Part shown: positions 30,835-43,161 of the stretch, in pieces
Layout: every line of letters begins with the position of its first letter
Position numbering within the stretch: the first letter of the stretch is position 1
Made by a program: the position numbers and the translations under genes
Assembly (NCBI GenBank): GCA_022575985.1
Contig: JAKSXM010000263.1
Span: 4,630,001 to 4,694,000 of the forward strand
Length of the DNA: 64,000 bases
Direction of reading: 5' to 3'
Source: Anagrus nilaparvatae
Taxonomy: Eukaryota; Arthropoda; Insecta; Hymenoptera; Mymaridae
Notes under the pieces: generated by a model
The model's database searches: none
Seen by the model: only the letters and a program-made list of their open reading frames with translations
What the model was told of the DNA's origin: nothing

Positions 30835-33200
30835 CAAAATTAAGTTATGATTCTGACACTTTTTATAAAAATGCAATTCAGAAAACCTTTTATAATAGAA
30901 CATTACCTTCAAATTTAAACCTTAATCATGATAAAATAAACGTTTCAAACACAATACCTTTTGAAACCCCAAATAATACAAAAAATTTTAGTCCTTTTTC
31001 AAATACTACCCTAGAAAAAGACTTTACTTCAAATAATGAAAAATTAACCACTGAACCAGAAATAAATTTTAGTTTTGAAAAACCGAAATCAATTCTTAAG
31101 CCAAAAATAAAATCCACTACAAATTCTGAAAAATTAAAAATAATCCCTCAGACCGAATCTGATTTAGACTTAAGTATTGAAAAACCTAAAGAAATTCTTG
31201 ATTTTCCAGCAATTAATAAAACCCCTAGTTTAACCATTGAGAAATCAAAATTAACTTTTAAACTAGAAAATTCTTTTCCTTTTTCAACTAACTTTAAAAA
31301 TTTAGAACCAAAAATTTTTTTAAACCCTAAAACAGTAAAACAAACACTTGAACCCTTAAAAATAACAGAAATTACTTCAATCCCTGAAACAGATAAAAAT
31401 TTAAGCTCAACTATCGAAAAATCAAGAGAAACCCCTATACCAAAAATTTCCCACCCCTTTTTAACAAATAATAAAATCCCTATTTCAAACTTGGAAAAAT
31501 CAAAATTAACTCAAAAACCTTTAAAAACTAATGAAATTATTTCACTAAAATCACAACCTAAACCTATACAAAGAATAGTTACATTTAATCTTAAAAACAA
31601 ATCTGATTCTGAAAATGATAGCCCCCCTCTAAAAAATTATTCAAAATCTCCTTTATTTATGGCAAAAAGAAAAAGAAATACAAGAAATAAAAATTTATCC
31701 GATTATAATAACAAAATAATAACGAAAAATATATTAAATAATAAAATGAATAAATTCAGTCCATTAAGAAACTCTATTTCCGATAAAAACATCGAAATTA
31801 ATTCAAAAAAATGTAAAACAACAATTAGCAAATCACAACCCGCAACCAATAAGGAAACGATTACAGAAAATTACCCAGCTACTGTTGACTCCATCAAAGG
31901 AAAAATTTTATTTGAAGCATCACTTGACGTAAAATTTACAGACAAAGATCCAGAAACCATAATTCACAAAAAAAGAATCTGTATAAATTCTGAGAACAAA
32001 AAAAGCTTAAGTATAGATAATATTATTGAACAATTAGAAAATAACGACACTGAAATCATGAAAGTTGACAATGAAAATAATAAAACTAATATTGCCTTGA
32101 TATTTGCACCTAACAAAAGCAAAAAAGATAAGGATAAACAAATTATAATCGATACAAACGTATTCAATCGCTATGACAAAATAGATAAATGTAGTGAAAG
32201 TTACGAACAATTTTTTAGGTATTTAGATGTAAGTAACTATAGTGACTGTTTATTTTTCAGTCTTAGAATTTTATTAAATAATAATATGAGTATCAATGAA
32301 TATAACAATAATTTAAAAATAAGTAAACCCCTAAATCATTGCCAAAATCCTGACGGGATCTTTCACATTTTAAACAAGAAAAATAAATGGGAAGATAGCG
32401 ATTGCGTACACATTTTTGCCAAAGAATATAAAATGAATATTTTAATACGAATTTTTAACTTTGACAAATTATATATCCCAAAAACGTGGGATAAAGCTTT
32501 TCAGGTGCTCTCTTTAAAAGCGTTGAACGCAGATCCTACTAAAATTAAACAAATCAATACATTTATATCACCTTTGAACGAAACCTCCATGTCTTTGTTC
32601 CATGCCATTAAAAAAGAAAAAAATATAAATTATGCTAATACAAATGAAATTTCACTTCAAGAAGAAATAATAGAAATCGCTGAACTCAAAATAACTGAAA
32701 CACCTCCCTCTAAAAAGGTTAGCATCTTGGTACAACAAAACGAAACAAACCTTACATGTGATGTACTTCAAACCAAAACCACGTATATATTGGAAAAAGC
32801 GACAGTAGAACCTAAACCACTGCCACCTGAAGAATTCAAATCCAAAATAGATGATGTACAACAGACTAAAACCAAATATACGCTGAAAAACATCATCCAA
32901 AAACAAAAACTGGCTTCAAAATCCTCACTAGACGATTCGCAAACCTATCAAGATAAATCAGATTTTCAGAAATTTTTCAGAATTTTATTTGTATTTTTGT
33001 ATCACATATCTGTTGCAAATTTTGTTTCCAATAAATGGGACTTAGCACTGGACTTAATAAAATTTAATATGAAAAATTGGACAGGGCTTATCAGTCATAG
33101 TACAATTGATTGGTTACCTAAACCGCCCGAGTTCTACTATCCCAGTTCTATTATTGCAGTACGCCCACCTAGGGCCCCACCTTGGCCAAAGATTTTATAG
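30801..33200 (+). CDS. ORF2 in the -1 frame: OTU-protease-like protein without RT
   Basis: From the slip site the -1 frame is open for 799 codons to TAG at 33198-33200; the zero frame has no ATG-led gene here. The first 370 residues are low-complexity, rich in Lys, Ser, Asn, Glu and Thr, with recurrent short acidic/basic phrases. Around residues 465-610 is a segment like an OTU cysteine protease: an SDCLFFSL motif with the candidate catalytic Cys at codon 32247-32249, and about 50 residues later a Trp plus an acidic helix, then a beta strand (NILIRIF). A clear His of the HY type is not obvious, so activity is uncertain. No DTG/DSG protease, RT, RNase H or integrase motif was found. Last residues are Pro-rich. 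It would be made as a Gag fusion of about 1,400 residues. Confidence 0.6.
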   Translation, partial: LVTCPFSSEFGPKLSYDSDTFYKNAIQKTFYNRTLPSNLNLNHDKINVSNTIPFETPNNTKNFSPFSNTTLEKDFTSNNEKLTTEPEINFSFEKPKSILKPKIKSTTNSEKLKIIPQTESDLDLSIEKPKEILDFPAINKTPSLTIEKSKLTFKLENSFPFSTNFKNLEPKIFLNPKTVKQTLEPLKITEITSIPETDKNLSSTIEKSRETPIPKISHPFLTNNKIPISNLEKSKLTQKPLKTNEIISLKSQPKPIQRIVTFNLKNKSDSENDSPPLKNYSKSPLFMAKRKRNTRNKNLSDYNNKIITKNILNNKMNKFSPLRNSISDKNIEINSKKCKTTISKSQPATNKETITENYPATVDSIKGKILFEASLDVKFTDKDPETIIHKKRICINSENKKSLSIDNIIEQLENNDTEIMKVDNENNKTNIALIFAPNKSKKDKDKQIIIDTNVFNRYDKIDKCSESYEQFFRYLDVSNYSDCLFFSLRILLNNNMSINEYNNNLKISKPLNHCQNPDGIFHILNKKNKWEDSDCVHIFAKEYKMNILIRIFNFDKLYIPKTWDKAFQVLSLKALNADPTKIKQINTFISPLNETSMSLFHAIKKEKNINYANTNEISLQEEIIEIAELKITETPPSKKVSILVQQNETNLTCDVLQTKTTYILEKATVEPKPLPPEEFKSKIDDVQQTKTKYTLKNIIQKQKLASKSSLDDSQTYQDKSDFQKFFRILFVFLYHISVANFVSNKWDLALDLIKFNMKNWTGLISHSTIDWLPKPPEFYYPSSIIAVRPPRAPPWPKIL

Positions 33201-36119
33201 GATCGACCCATTTTACTATCTACTGGACAAAGTAGTAAATTAATAACATTTCTTAATAGATTTAATTAATTTAATTAATCTTAATAGTTATAATTCTTTT
33301 TAAAAAAATTTTACAAACAAAAAAAAAACAACAAAAACAACAAAATTTTTTTTATATAACTAGCTATAATTTTACCTAATACTTTAAATTATTAATCTAT
33401 CGTCCGGATTTGAACCTAATTGGATTAGAAACTCATTTACTAACAATACACCTACAATCATAATTAACCGAAAACATCGTATTCATATCTAAAATATAAC
33501 TACTAAGTATTTTTTTTTCACATCATACATATTCAATCAAATACACATATTTAAGATACAGCCTTAATTATAATTTTCCATCTTATCAAACCTTTACTTA
33601 AACTAATGAATAAAAATTTTTTTGAAAGATAATTAACATTTAATTTTTTTTATGTTAAAATATTATGTTTTTTATTTGTTCTTTTTTTGAATGATAATAG
33701 AGATACGATAAACGAAAATTTATTTAAAAATTTTTTTTTGAATTAAATAATAATTTTTACCAACTCAAAGAAAATTTTTTTTTACAAAAGAAAAACATGA
33801 AAAGTCTCTATATAATTTTCTTCCTCGATAATAGACAACCTATAACAATAAAAATATATTGAAATAAAAATGAAATAAACCTTTGAAATAAATAGATTAT
33901 AAGTACGTAATATATAAGTAAATAATAGTATATAAGTATAAAGAACAAAAATGACGAAAATTATATAAAGATAGAAATAACTTAAAATTAAAGTATAAAG
34001 ATTTTAAAATTAATGTGTTTTTTAACCATGAAGTGATAAATTTTATAGTTGATAAATTTAAAGTTCTGGTAAATATAATACATATGAATAAGTATTAATG
34101 ATTTACAATATTTTATTATATTTTTTTTTATCTCAAAGTTTTACGTATTCCCAGAAAATTTTACATGAGTTAGTTTCAAAACGTTTATTACGATGTTAGT
34201 AGGTTAATTCAAATTTCTCTAAGACTTCTTAAATATCTGTGAAAACCCAGTGAAAAACACAGGTTGACAGATTTAAATAATTTTTTTTCACATGCAAATT
34301 CTATAAAAATCTTTTAAATATAAAAAAAAAAAAAAAAAAAATTTTAGGTTCACAACTATATTCAGATTATGATCTTTGATAATTATTTTTACCCATATAT
34401 ATAATTGTAATTTCTTATACTAACCAATATATTCATATTTACTATAAATCTACTATATACATACCTAATTCATAACTATTATTAATCAATTAATCATAAA
34501 CATAATCTAAATATATCCTAACATAAATTACTTTGGATTTAACAAATACGTAATCTTTTATCGTGCCTTTATAAAAAAATTTCCAAAAAAAAGGACCACC
34601 CCTGACAACCGGATTAAACAAGTATTTTATAGAGTTTTTCTTTATATATGTATATACATAATTTAGTTTGCACAAATATCCTTATACAATCCTTGGAATT
34701 CTTAGATTATGAAGTTAAATTAAAAATCAACGATATAAAAAAAAAAAAAAAAAAACTCCTATAAATTACCATCATACATATACATTTGTGTGTATTTTTT
34801 TTCTCTTTTCTCCTTAGCGCAAAAATTAATAACAAAATTTTTCAAAAAAAAAAAAAAAAAAAATAAATAACTAATAAAAAATTGAGAGAGAGAAATTTTG
34901 CCGGACAACCAGAGACGTGAATCACATTCATAATTATAGAGATAAAATTTTTATAATCTTTGTTTGCATACGGTTTTGCCCTTGAGACTGAAATGACATA
35001 ATATTATCAAAACAGCTGATCTTAAAGACTGCTTAATTGCACTTTATAAATTATACTAAATCACATGGAGTGAAAGAGGGGATAACCAACTTATTAACAC
35101 ATATATAATTTTTATTACAATACTACTGCAACATTCATTTTTTTTTGCCCAACCAAGATCTCACTTCAACTTTAAAGAAACGCAAAATTAAATGTGCATT
35201 ACTGTATAAATTAATACATAATTCTCATAGACGAGCAATGTTCTCAACTGTGAAAATCGCTTGTACTCTAAGAATGATTAATGGAAATATTATTAAATAA
35301 TAATATATAAGCAAAAAAATTGGCAATTCAGAATGTATGAACAAAAAAAAAATGCTTCTGAGAGCTTATAAACCAGACGAGAAGCTGTATAACCGACTAA
35401 TTGTAACACCAATTAACTCTATCCTAGTTTCCTGAAGCTGATATCAAAAGAAAACAGAGCTTTTCTAAACTGGTGCTGTTATTAACTAACTCACCAACGC
35501 TGTATAGCGTTCCTTAATCTGAGACAAGCCACATATTTGCGTATATCACATCGACACTCAACTTGGGTATATGAAAATTGCAGGAAAGTTTTTTTTCTAT
35601 AACAAATTAATCAAATTTTATTAAATTGGCCTCTCTCTTTCTCCTACGATTTGTAAATATCATAAAGTTTTGAAAAATTTTTTTCAAACAACCTTTTTGT
35701 CATTCCGGTATCAGGCATACACCTGTTTATAAGTATTATGAAAACTATTGTTTAAAAATTTTTTATTTTTTATTGTCTTAACAATTTCATATCTCTGTTT
35801 TTCTTGCTCCATTTGACTTTTTCAATACAAAATTTTTATAAATAAATAAATTTAAAAATAAATATTTACGTACAAAAAAAAAATAAAGAGAGAAAGGAGA
35901 AAGGGAAGGAAAGCATGCACACACATAACGAATAATAAAAATATTAGATTCATTTTTTTTTCTCACTCACGCTTTCATTATATGACAACATTGTAAAAAT
36001 ACTTTATATTCATGAATAAAATCTCGACTTAAATACAATTAGTGACGTAAAATTTGAATTTTTTTTCTCATGCTTATTTACTTACAAAATAACATTTTTC
36101 TATAACATATACTCCCGTA
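33201..36119 (+). other. Non-coding 3' interior of the LTR element
   Basis: About 2.9 kb with no pol-like ORF in any frame. A few A/T homopolymers are the only structure. No trace of RT or integrase motifs was recognised, even in broken form. Confidence 0.6.
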
Positions 36120-36860
36120 CCGCTAACATCATAAATTTATAAAAAAACCTTCCGTCCCGCTAACTCCAGAAAATTTATAAAAGCCTCCCTACCGCTAACT
36201 TTACAAAATTATAAAAAGCCTCCCGTACCGCTAACTTTACAAAATTATAAAAACCCTTCCGTACCGCTAACTTTACAAAATTATAAAAAGCCTCCCGTAC
36301 CGCTAACTTTACAAAATCATAAAAAGCCTCCCATACCGCTAACTTTACAAAATTATAAAAAGCCTCCCGTACCGCTAACTTTACAAAATTATAAAAACCC
36401 TTCCGTACCGCTAACTTTACAAAATTATAAAAAGCCTCCCGTACCGCTAACTTTACAAAATCATAAAAAGCCTCCCGTACCGCTAACTTTACAAAATTAT
36501 AAAAAGCCTCCCGTACCGCTAACATCATAAATTTATAAAAAAACCTTCCGTCCCGCTAACTCCAGAAAATTTATAAAAGCCTCCCGTACCGCTAACTTTA
36601 CAAAATTATAAAAAGCCTCCCGTACCGCTAACTTTACAAAATTATAAAAACCCTTCCGTACCGCTAACTTTACAAAATTATAAAAAGCCTCCCGTACCGC
36701 TAACTTTACAAAATCATAAAAAGCCTCCCGTACCGCTAACTTTACGAAATTATAAAAAGCCTCCCGTACCGCTAACATTACAAATTTATAAAAAACCTTC
36801 CGTCCCGCTAACTTCAGAAAATTTATAAAACCCTCCCGTACCGCTAATTCACAAAAATTC
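36120..36860. repeat. 36-bp minisatellite with higher-order pattern in the LTR element
   Basis: About twenty units of the form CCGTACCGCTAACTTTACAA followed by AATTATAAAAAGCCTC. A variant pair with ATCATAAATTTATAAAAAAA and TCCAGAAAATTTATAAAAGC marks the array near 36125, 36520 and 36770, so there is a higher-order repeat. Because 36 is a multiple of three, the minus strand is open across it (12-residue KLAVREAFYNFV units). I do not call this a gene, as no start context or homology supports it. Confidence 0.8.
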
Positions 36861-37139
36861 ATTTTTCCCGCTATCCCTAGAAATAAATATATTTTATTGT
36901 TCCCTCTGTAGTTTTCTTTTCCAACCAACACCCTATATACCTTACTCACATACACAAACAAAACAAACATAACAAAAATATAACCTAACTTTCGCTCCGA
37001 TATAAAATAACTATAAATTTTATATTAAAACAATAAATTGAACTGAAACTAATTGATAAAAATAAAATAATAACAAAATCTTACCTGTTTTTCCATAATT
37101 TATAATTAAAACACTTTAACAACTTAAATATAACACACA

Positions 37140-38010
37140 CATCAACTTTTAACTCTTTAAATTATAATTATTCATTCAAAAATCATAAAATTTACCGAAA
37201 TTGTATGATTTTTTCCAATATTTTCAATAAATTTCTTGTTTTATAAATTAAATTATATCGATGTATCAAAATTTAATAAAAATTATCATTTTTAACCCTT
37301 TAAATTATTATAATTCATCCAAAAATCATAAAATTTACCGAAATTGTATGATTTTTTTCCAATATTTTCAATAAATTCTTGTTTTATAAACTAAATTATA
37401 CTAAAATTTTAAAAAAATTTATCACTTTTAATCCTTTAAATTATACTAACTCATTCAAAAATCGAAAAATTTACCGAAATTGCATGATTTTTTCCAATAT
37501 TTTCAATAAATTCTTGTTTTATAAATTAAATTACACTAAAATTTTATAAAATTTATAACTTTAACACTTTAAAATATTATAAAATCATTCAAAAATCATA
37601 AAATTTACCGAAATTGTATGATTTTTTCCAATATTTCCAATAAATTCTTGTTTTATAAATTAAATTATACTAAAATTTTAAAAAATTTATCATTTTTAAC
37701 CCTTTAAATTATATTAATTCATCCAAAAATCATAAAATTTACCGAAATTGTATGATTTTTTCCATATTTTAATAAACTATTAATAAATTACATCAAAATT
37801 TCATAAAACTTTTTCAATTTTAACTATTTAATTTACATTATTTCAATTTATTTACGAAAATCGTATGATTTTTCAATATTTTTATCAAAATCTTAATAAA
37901 TTACATCAAAATTTTATAAAATTTTTTCATTTTTAACCCTTTAAATTATAATATTTTATTCAAAAATCATAAAATTTGCTGAAATTGTATGATTTTTAAA
38001 ACCAATTCAA
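37140..38010. repeat. Tandem array of about 140-bp units, each with a hairpin
   Basis: Six to seven units share AAAATCATAAAATTTACCG and AAATTGTATGATTTTTT. These two flank ACCG as an imperfect inverted repeat, so each unit can form a stem. Conservation of the stem halves is better than of the linkers. Located upstream of the 3' LTR. Confidence 0.65.
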
Positions 38011-39034
38011 TAATTTTTCTTATTAATTGATACATTCATATTTTATAAACTATATTACACCAAAATTTTAAAAATTTTGCCATTTTTACCACTATAAATT
38101 GAAAAATTTTATTTCAAAATCATAAAAATTGCTGAATCTTTATAACTTAAAAATTAAATTATTTTTTTTTCCTATCAACTGATAAATTCTTTATATAAAA
38201 GTTATATTAAACCAATAACTTAAAATTATTGTAGGTTTTAACCCTATTTAATTTTACGAAAATTGACAAAATTCTAGACCAGAAATTGCGTAGTTTTAAA
38301 ATTTAAATTCCAATCGTTTTTTTTATAGAATGGAAGGCAAACCGATATTAATTTCTACATTTTTTTTAAACCAAAAATAACCTTGTAAAAGCAAAATTTT
38401 AACAAAAAAAAAAAAAAAAAATCATAAAAATTTTTTAAATCTTAAATTTTTATTTTATACTATTTCGAATATCACCACCTATCCCTATGCATTCGAAGTT
38501 TTGGGTATATAATGTCTCGGGGGTTTTTAAATTAATTTCTCTAGATTGATTTCAGATAACTCCAACTTAGAAAAATCCAGCACCAATATAAACAACTTGA
38601 TCATCAAAGAAGATTAATCCAAGTAACTAACTGGCACCTTCCATAAGAAATCGTTTTGAAGAATCCAAAAATTTATTATTTTGCTTATCATAAATATTTT
38701 AACAAATAATCTCTAGAATTCTTATATAAATCCAAATAATTTTAAACATTTTAAAAATCTTTTTATTTTTTATTATTTATAATTTTAAATTTTTTTAATA
38801 TTTTACAATTCATATATTATGTATAATCATAAAGCATATACCTTAAAATTATATAGAATCAATAATTATAATCAAAAGTTAATTTTATGAACTTATATTG
38901 TATAATCTTATGTATTGACAAAGACAATGGACAGAAAATTTTAAAATTATAATTACCACCCCCTTGAAACCCTGCCTTCAGCCCCATCTCCCCCACCTGA
39001 CCCAATCGGGACGATTGGAATGAACGGAGGGAGA
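38011..39034 (+). other. 3' untranslated end and polypurine tract of the LTR element
   Basis: AT-rich DNA ending in a short C-rich stretch (38950-39010) and the purine run GGAGGGAGA at 39026-39034, directly before TGTTACG of the 3' LTR. This is the expected plus-strand primer site. Confidence 0.65.
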
Positions 39035-39775
39035 TGTTACGTATGGTAGGTCAAAATTGATATGCCTAACATCCGATATATATATAAATATTAAACCTAC
39101 ATCCGATATTCATATTAACGTTCCCAGACGATATAGGAACCCGCAGATGCATTTCCGCTGATGCTGACCTAGCACAATAGCGCGGGACAAAAGTCAACTG
39201 TGACATAAATTAGTAGGGATTTATAGGCGTTATAAAATGCATAAATCCCACCTCGCGATTCTTAGTAATAGTTATGGACTCCTTCGCTAATTGGACGTGA
39301 CGAGACCGACGCTTTTTTGTATTGGACGTTTCCCCCAAAATCTCGCAATATGGGCAGATTCATTTTAGATTATATATTGCCCTTCAGGCGCCCAAATTGT
39401 ATTCTTTTAGAATCATAACCATCATTAATTAGAGTACTAACTCCCGTTATTAAGTATCTTTTATAATTCGTTTGACTTAAAGACTTAGACAGTTTTATTA
39501 TATTTACTTATAATCAATAAAGTGAAAGTTTTATATCAAATCAGTTATCAGTTATTATTGTGTAAGTGACAATTCCTTCTGTAATTAAGAACTTAGCCTC
39601 AGGTTAGGTTCATCCAGCTAAGTCGAACTCATCTTATATCAACAGTAATCACCATACCAACTTACTTAATAATATACCTGGGGCAGTCAATATCCCCAGG
39701 ATAAACTTATATTTCATATATTCATAATTATTTATATTTACGTATCCCTTGGATAAAACCTCAGGATACGTAACA
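39035..39775 (+). mobile_element. 3' LTR (741 bp) of the gag/ORF2 LTR element
   Basis: Complete, starting TGTTACGTATGG and ending CAGGATACGTAACA; the terminal nine bases are inverted repeats. It carries the same TATA and AATAAA motifs as the 5' LTR. It is followed by CT(T)TCCTGG, which corresponds to CTATCCTGG at the left border of duplicated segment A. Confidence 0.9.
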
Positions 39776-39778
39776 CTT

Positions 39779-42700
39779 TCCTGGTATCCTATATTTTATA
39801 ATATAAGTGAAAGAACCAGATGCCTACCACCCCCTAGGTGTAGCCATCTCAATATAGTATATATACAATATATATAGTATATAGTATATATAGTATTAAG
39901 ATATGTATATATAGATGGTTCTAAAATTGACTGAATCAAGTAATACCAATTGCGACATTAAAATTTTATCATATTTTTCAGATATTTCACTTTTTAACAA
40001 AATTTTTAAAAAATTTAATTTTTCCCAAAAATAGTAAACATTTTATTATTTTAACTTTATTTTAACACTGGTTTTATGTAATTTCTTTCATTTTTTTGAG
40101 CCTCATTATGAAACACTTAGACACACAGGCACACAAATAAATTATTAAAAATACCATAAAAAATAAAAAAATAAAAAAAATATTTTTAACCAGCTTCAAA
40201 AATATTTTATAAAATTTTAAAGATACCTCAGTTTTGAATAAAAATATAGGAGAATACGTAAAAATTGGTGCCGAATCGAATAGTACAAACTTGTGACACT
40301 AAAATTTGTCGATAGTCTCGAGATATTTTAGTTTTTTTCAAAATTTTTTAAAATTTTATCAATTTCAAAAACACTAAAAATTAAATATCTCAAAAACTAC
40401 GATAGCTGAGCAGAAAATCTATAGCCTATGTCACCCGCGGACTTTTTATCTTTATTTTGACACCGGTTTTATGTAATTTTGTTCAGTAGTTTGACCCTGA
40501 TGATGGAACACACACACGCACACACGCACACACACACAGACACACAAATAAATTTTTAAATATATATAGCAGTAAGATTATCTTATAACTTAATTTAAAT
40601 CATTGTTCATAATACACGTTTCAATTTTCAGGTCTAGTTATTGATTTTTATATGAAAAAAATTATATTTAAGCAAGTTTTATATTTTGAATTCTGTTCTT
40701 CAATATTACCTATATTTTTATCTTCTGTCACGGTGCCCCTGAAACAATTTTAAATAAAAATGCAAATTACCCCTGAGATTCCAATGGAAATTCGTTCAGT
40801 TGTTCAGTTGTTCAGAGTCATAAAAATAAAAAAATTTTAAAAATCCGTCTGGCGCTTTTTTTTTTAATATTGGTTCCTCATAGAGGAACCTTTGTTTGAT
40901 TTTCGATATTTTGGCATATAAGCACGTTCTGAGACCTCAGGAAGCTAAAAAACCGGTTTTTAAAAAAAGTCTGTATGTGTGTGTGTGTGTGTGTGTACGT
41001 ATGTATGTATGTATGTTGGACTGTAACCGGTGATATTTCACAGCCAACACGACATTAAGACCTAATTTTTTTTTCAAAATTTTTTTTACCAAAAAATCTC
41101 GAGGTACTTTTTTTTTTTTATTTTGGATGTAATACCTCATTTTTTTCCATGAAAGTACTGATATCTAGAAGTATCGTTTTTACTCGATAAATCGAAACTT
41201 ATAATTTATTTTTTGAAAATTTTTTACACCAAAAAATACAAAAAATGACAATTTTTTTTTTCCTTTTGGACGCAGTACTTGATTTATTTCTGTGGAAGTA
41301 CTAAGTTTTAGAAATATCGTTTATAGTAATTTTTTGGACCTGATACTTAATTTTTTCAAAATTTTTTTCTCAAAATTTTTGTCGCCAAAAAATACAAAAA
41401 ACGCCAAAATTTTTTTTATTTTAGGACGTAATACCTAATTTTTTCCTATGAAAGTACGAATATCTAAAATTATCGTTTTTAAAGGATTTCTCCATCGGAT
41501 ACGTAATTTTTCGAAATTTTTTTTTTCAAAATTTTTTGTATAATAAAATTAAAAAAACACAATAATTTTTTTTCTTTTTGGACTTAGTACTTAATTTATT
41601 TATATGAAAGTACTAATATCCAGAATTATGGTTTTAAAGGATTTCTCTATCTGATATGTAATTTTTTTGAAATTTTTTTTTTCAAAATTTTTTGTTTAAA
41701 GAAATTAAAAAAACACAATAATTTTTTTTCTTTTTGGATGTAGTACTTAATTTATTTCTATGAAAGTACTAATATCTAGAATTATTGTATTTAAAGGAAT
41801 TTTTCCATCTGATACGTAATTTTTCCTAGCGCAGGTATCGGTCCTGGAGGTAATCTCTGAGTATGTTTCTCAGATAATCCGGAACTCTGAATACCTGCTC
41901 GAGGGAGTGTGTAGTGTAAATGTATGTATTATATAGTATGTGTGTGTTGGAGTACTCCCTCCATTTTTAAATATATATTCTGCCTTTACTCTTTAGTGTT
42001 CGTTGAGACGCCAAGCAACGAGCGTCGTAATAAATAGTATTACATTAATATACTTTGTGTATTTAATCTTTAAACCATCCTTCACCATACCCATCACCAA
42101 TTAATCCATCATATTATCAACATTTTTGGCATCCCGGATTTATAACCAACGCATCATCAAGACAATTTTACAAGAAAGAAGATAAATTTATAAAGCACGT
42201 GCAAAATTTTTTTCAACAAGAATCAAGTGTTAGCATCATTAGTTTGAACTTCATTATTTTTTTTCATGGTGATTTATTAATATTATTGTCAGTCATTTGA
42301 TTTAAGTGCTACACTTTCTATAATTTTGTGCTACTCGCATTTAAAGAAGTTTTATTTCTGATTAGTTGCGAAAGTGATTACAAAGCGAACACGCATTACA
42401 TCGTTTTAAAAACAAAAAAAATCATCTAAGTTTTTTCTGCCAGTGAAAATTTAAAAAAAGAGAAGAATTTTTTGTTGCAAAAAATCTACAAAAAATATTG
42501 GCGCGTAAAAATTACCGACCCTTCAAGTTCATGAACAAAAAGACGGCATTGCGTGCGCATCAGATAATCATAAATTATACAGTAATGATGGCGGAAACTA
42601 TATTTTAACGAAAAAAGAAGAAGAAGACGAAAGTTCCTACCACTGCGCATCAAAAGTCGGCGCAAGAACTCAAACTCAGAGATGGCGGCTTCTTATCTTT

Positions 42701-43112
42701 GGTAACTACGAAAAAATCTTAGAATATATGATAATCAAGGGGGCCTACTCTAACGCATCCAATTCCTGCGTGAATCAGCTCAACAGCATAGTCGCACAGC
42801 AGACAACTTTTTTTTTACATAAAAAATAAGTTGATATTTTTGTATATACAAAAACATTGAATTTTTTTTTTTTAGAAAATACATTATTTAAGTGTATTAA
42901 TTTACATATCACACTTAAATGTATAACTCTTAAACAATTAAATCAAAGTATAAAATCATACAGAATATTTTAAAATTAAAAATATTATCAGTGCATCGTT
43001 GGGGACAATACTGCGTCACCAGTCTTCATAAAGTTTTGCTTTTATTTTTCCAATCTTTTTTAAGAAAATATTAATAATCAATTTTAAATTGTATTTTAAA
43101 TTACAATTTAAA
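39779..43112. repeat. 3,334-bp duplicated segment, copy B
   Basis: Gap-free counterpart of 24235-27568. Here the sequence continues naturally past 43112 through the second half of the palindrome into the BEL element's upstream DNA, whereas copy A is interrupted at this point. Copy B is therefore the better guess for the ancestral right-hand context. Confidence 0.9.
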
Positions 43113-43142
43113 ATACAATTTAAAATTGATTATTAATATTTT
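43065..43142. repeat. Perfect 38-bp-arm palindrome
   Basis: Arms 43065-43102 and 43105-43142 are exact reverse complements separated by AC. An adjacent perfect 8-bp hairpin (GCTTGCCT AC AGGCAAGC, 43144-43161) also has AC at its centre. Such AT palindromes can extrude as cruciforms and are known break points and assembly traps. Confidence 0.9.
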
Positions 43143-43161
43143 GGCTTGCCTACAGGCAAGC

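Noticed and set aside
36175..36970. Minus-strand ORFs of 117 and 145 codons with KLAVREAFYNFV repeats
   Set aside because: Generated by the 36-bp minisatellite; no unique sequence or homology outside the repeat.
33201..39034. Hidden pol gene of the LTR element
   Set aside because: I looked for RT (YxDD), RNase H and integrase-like phrases in the listed frames and in interrupted form and found none.
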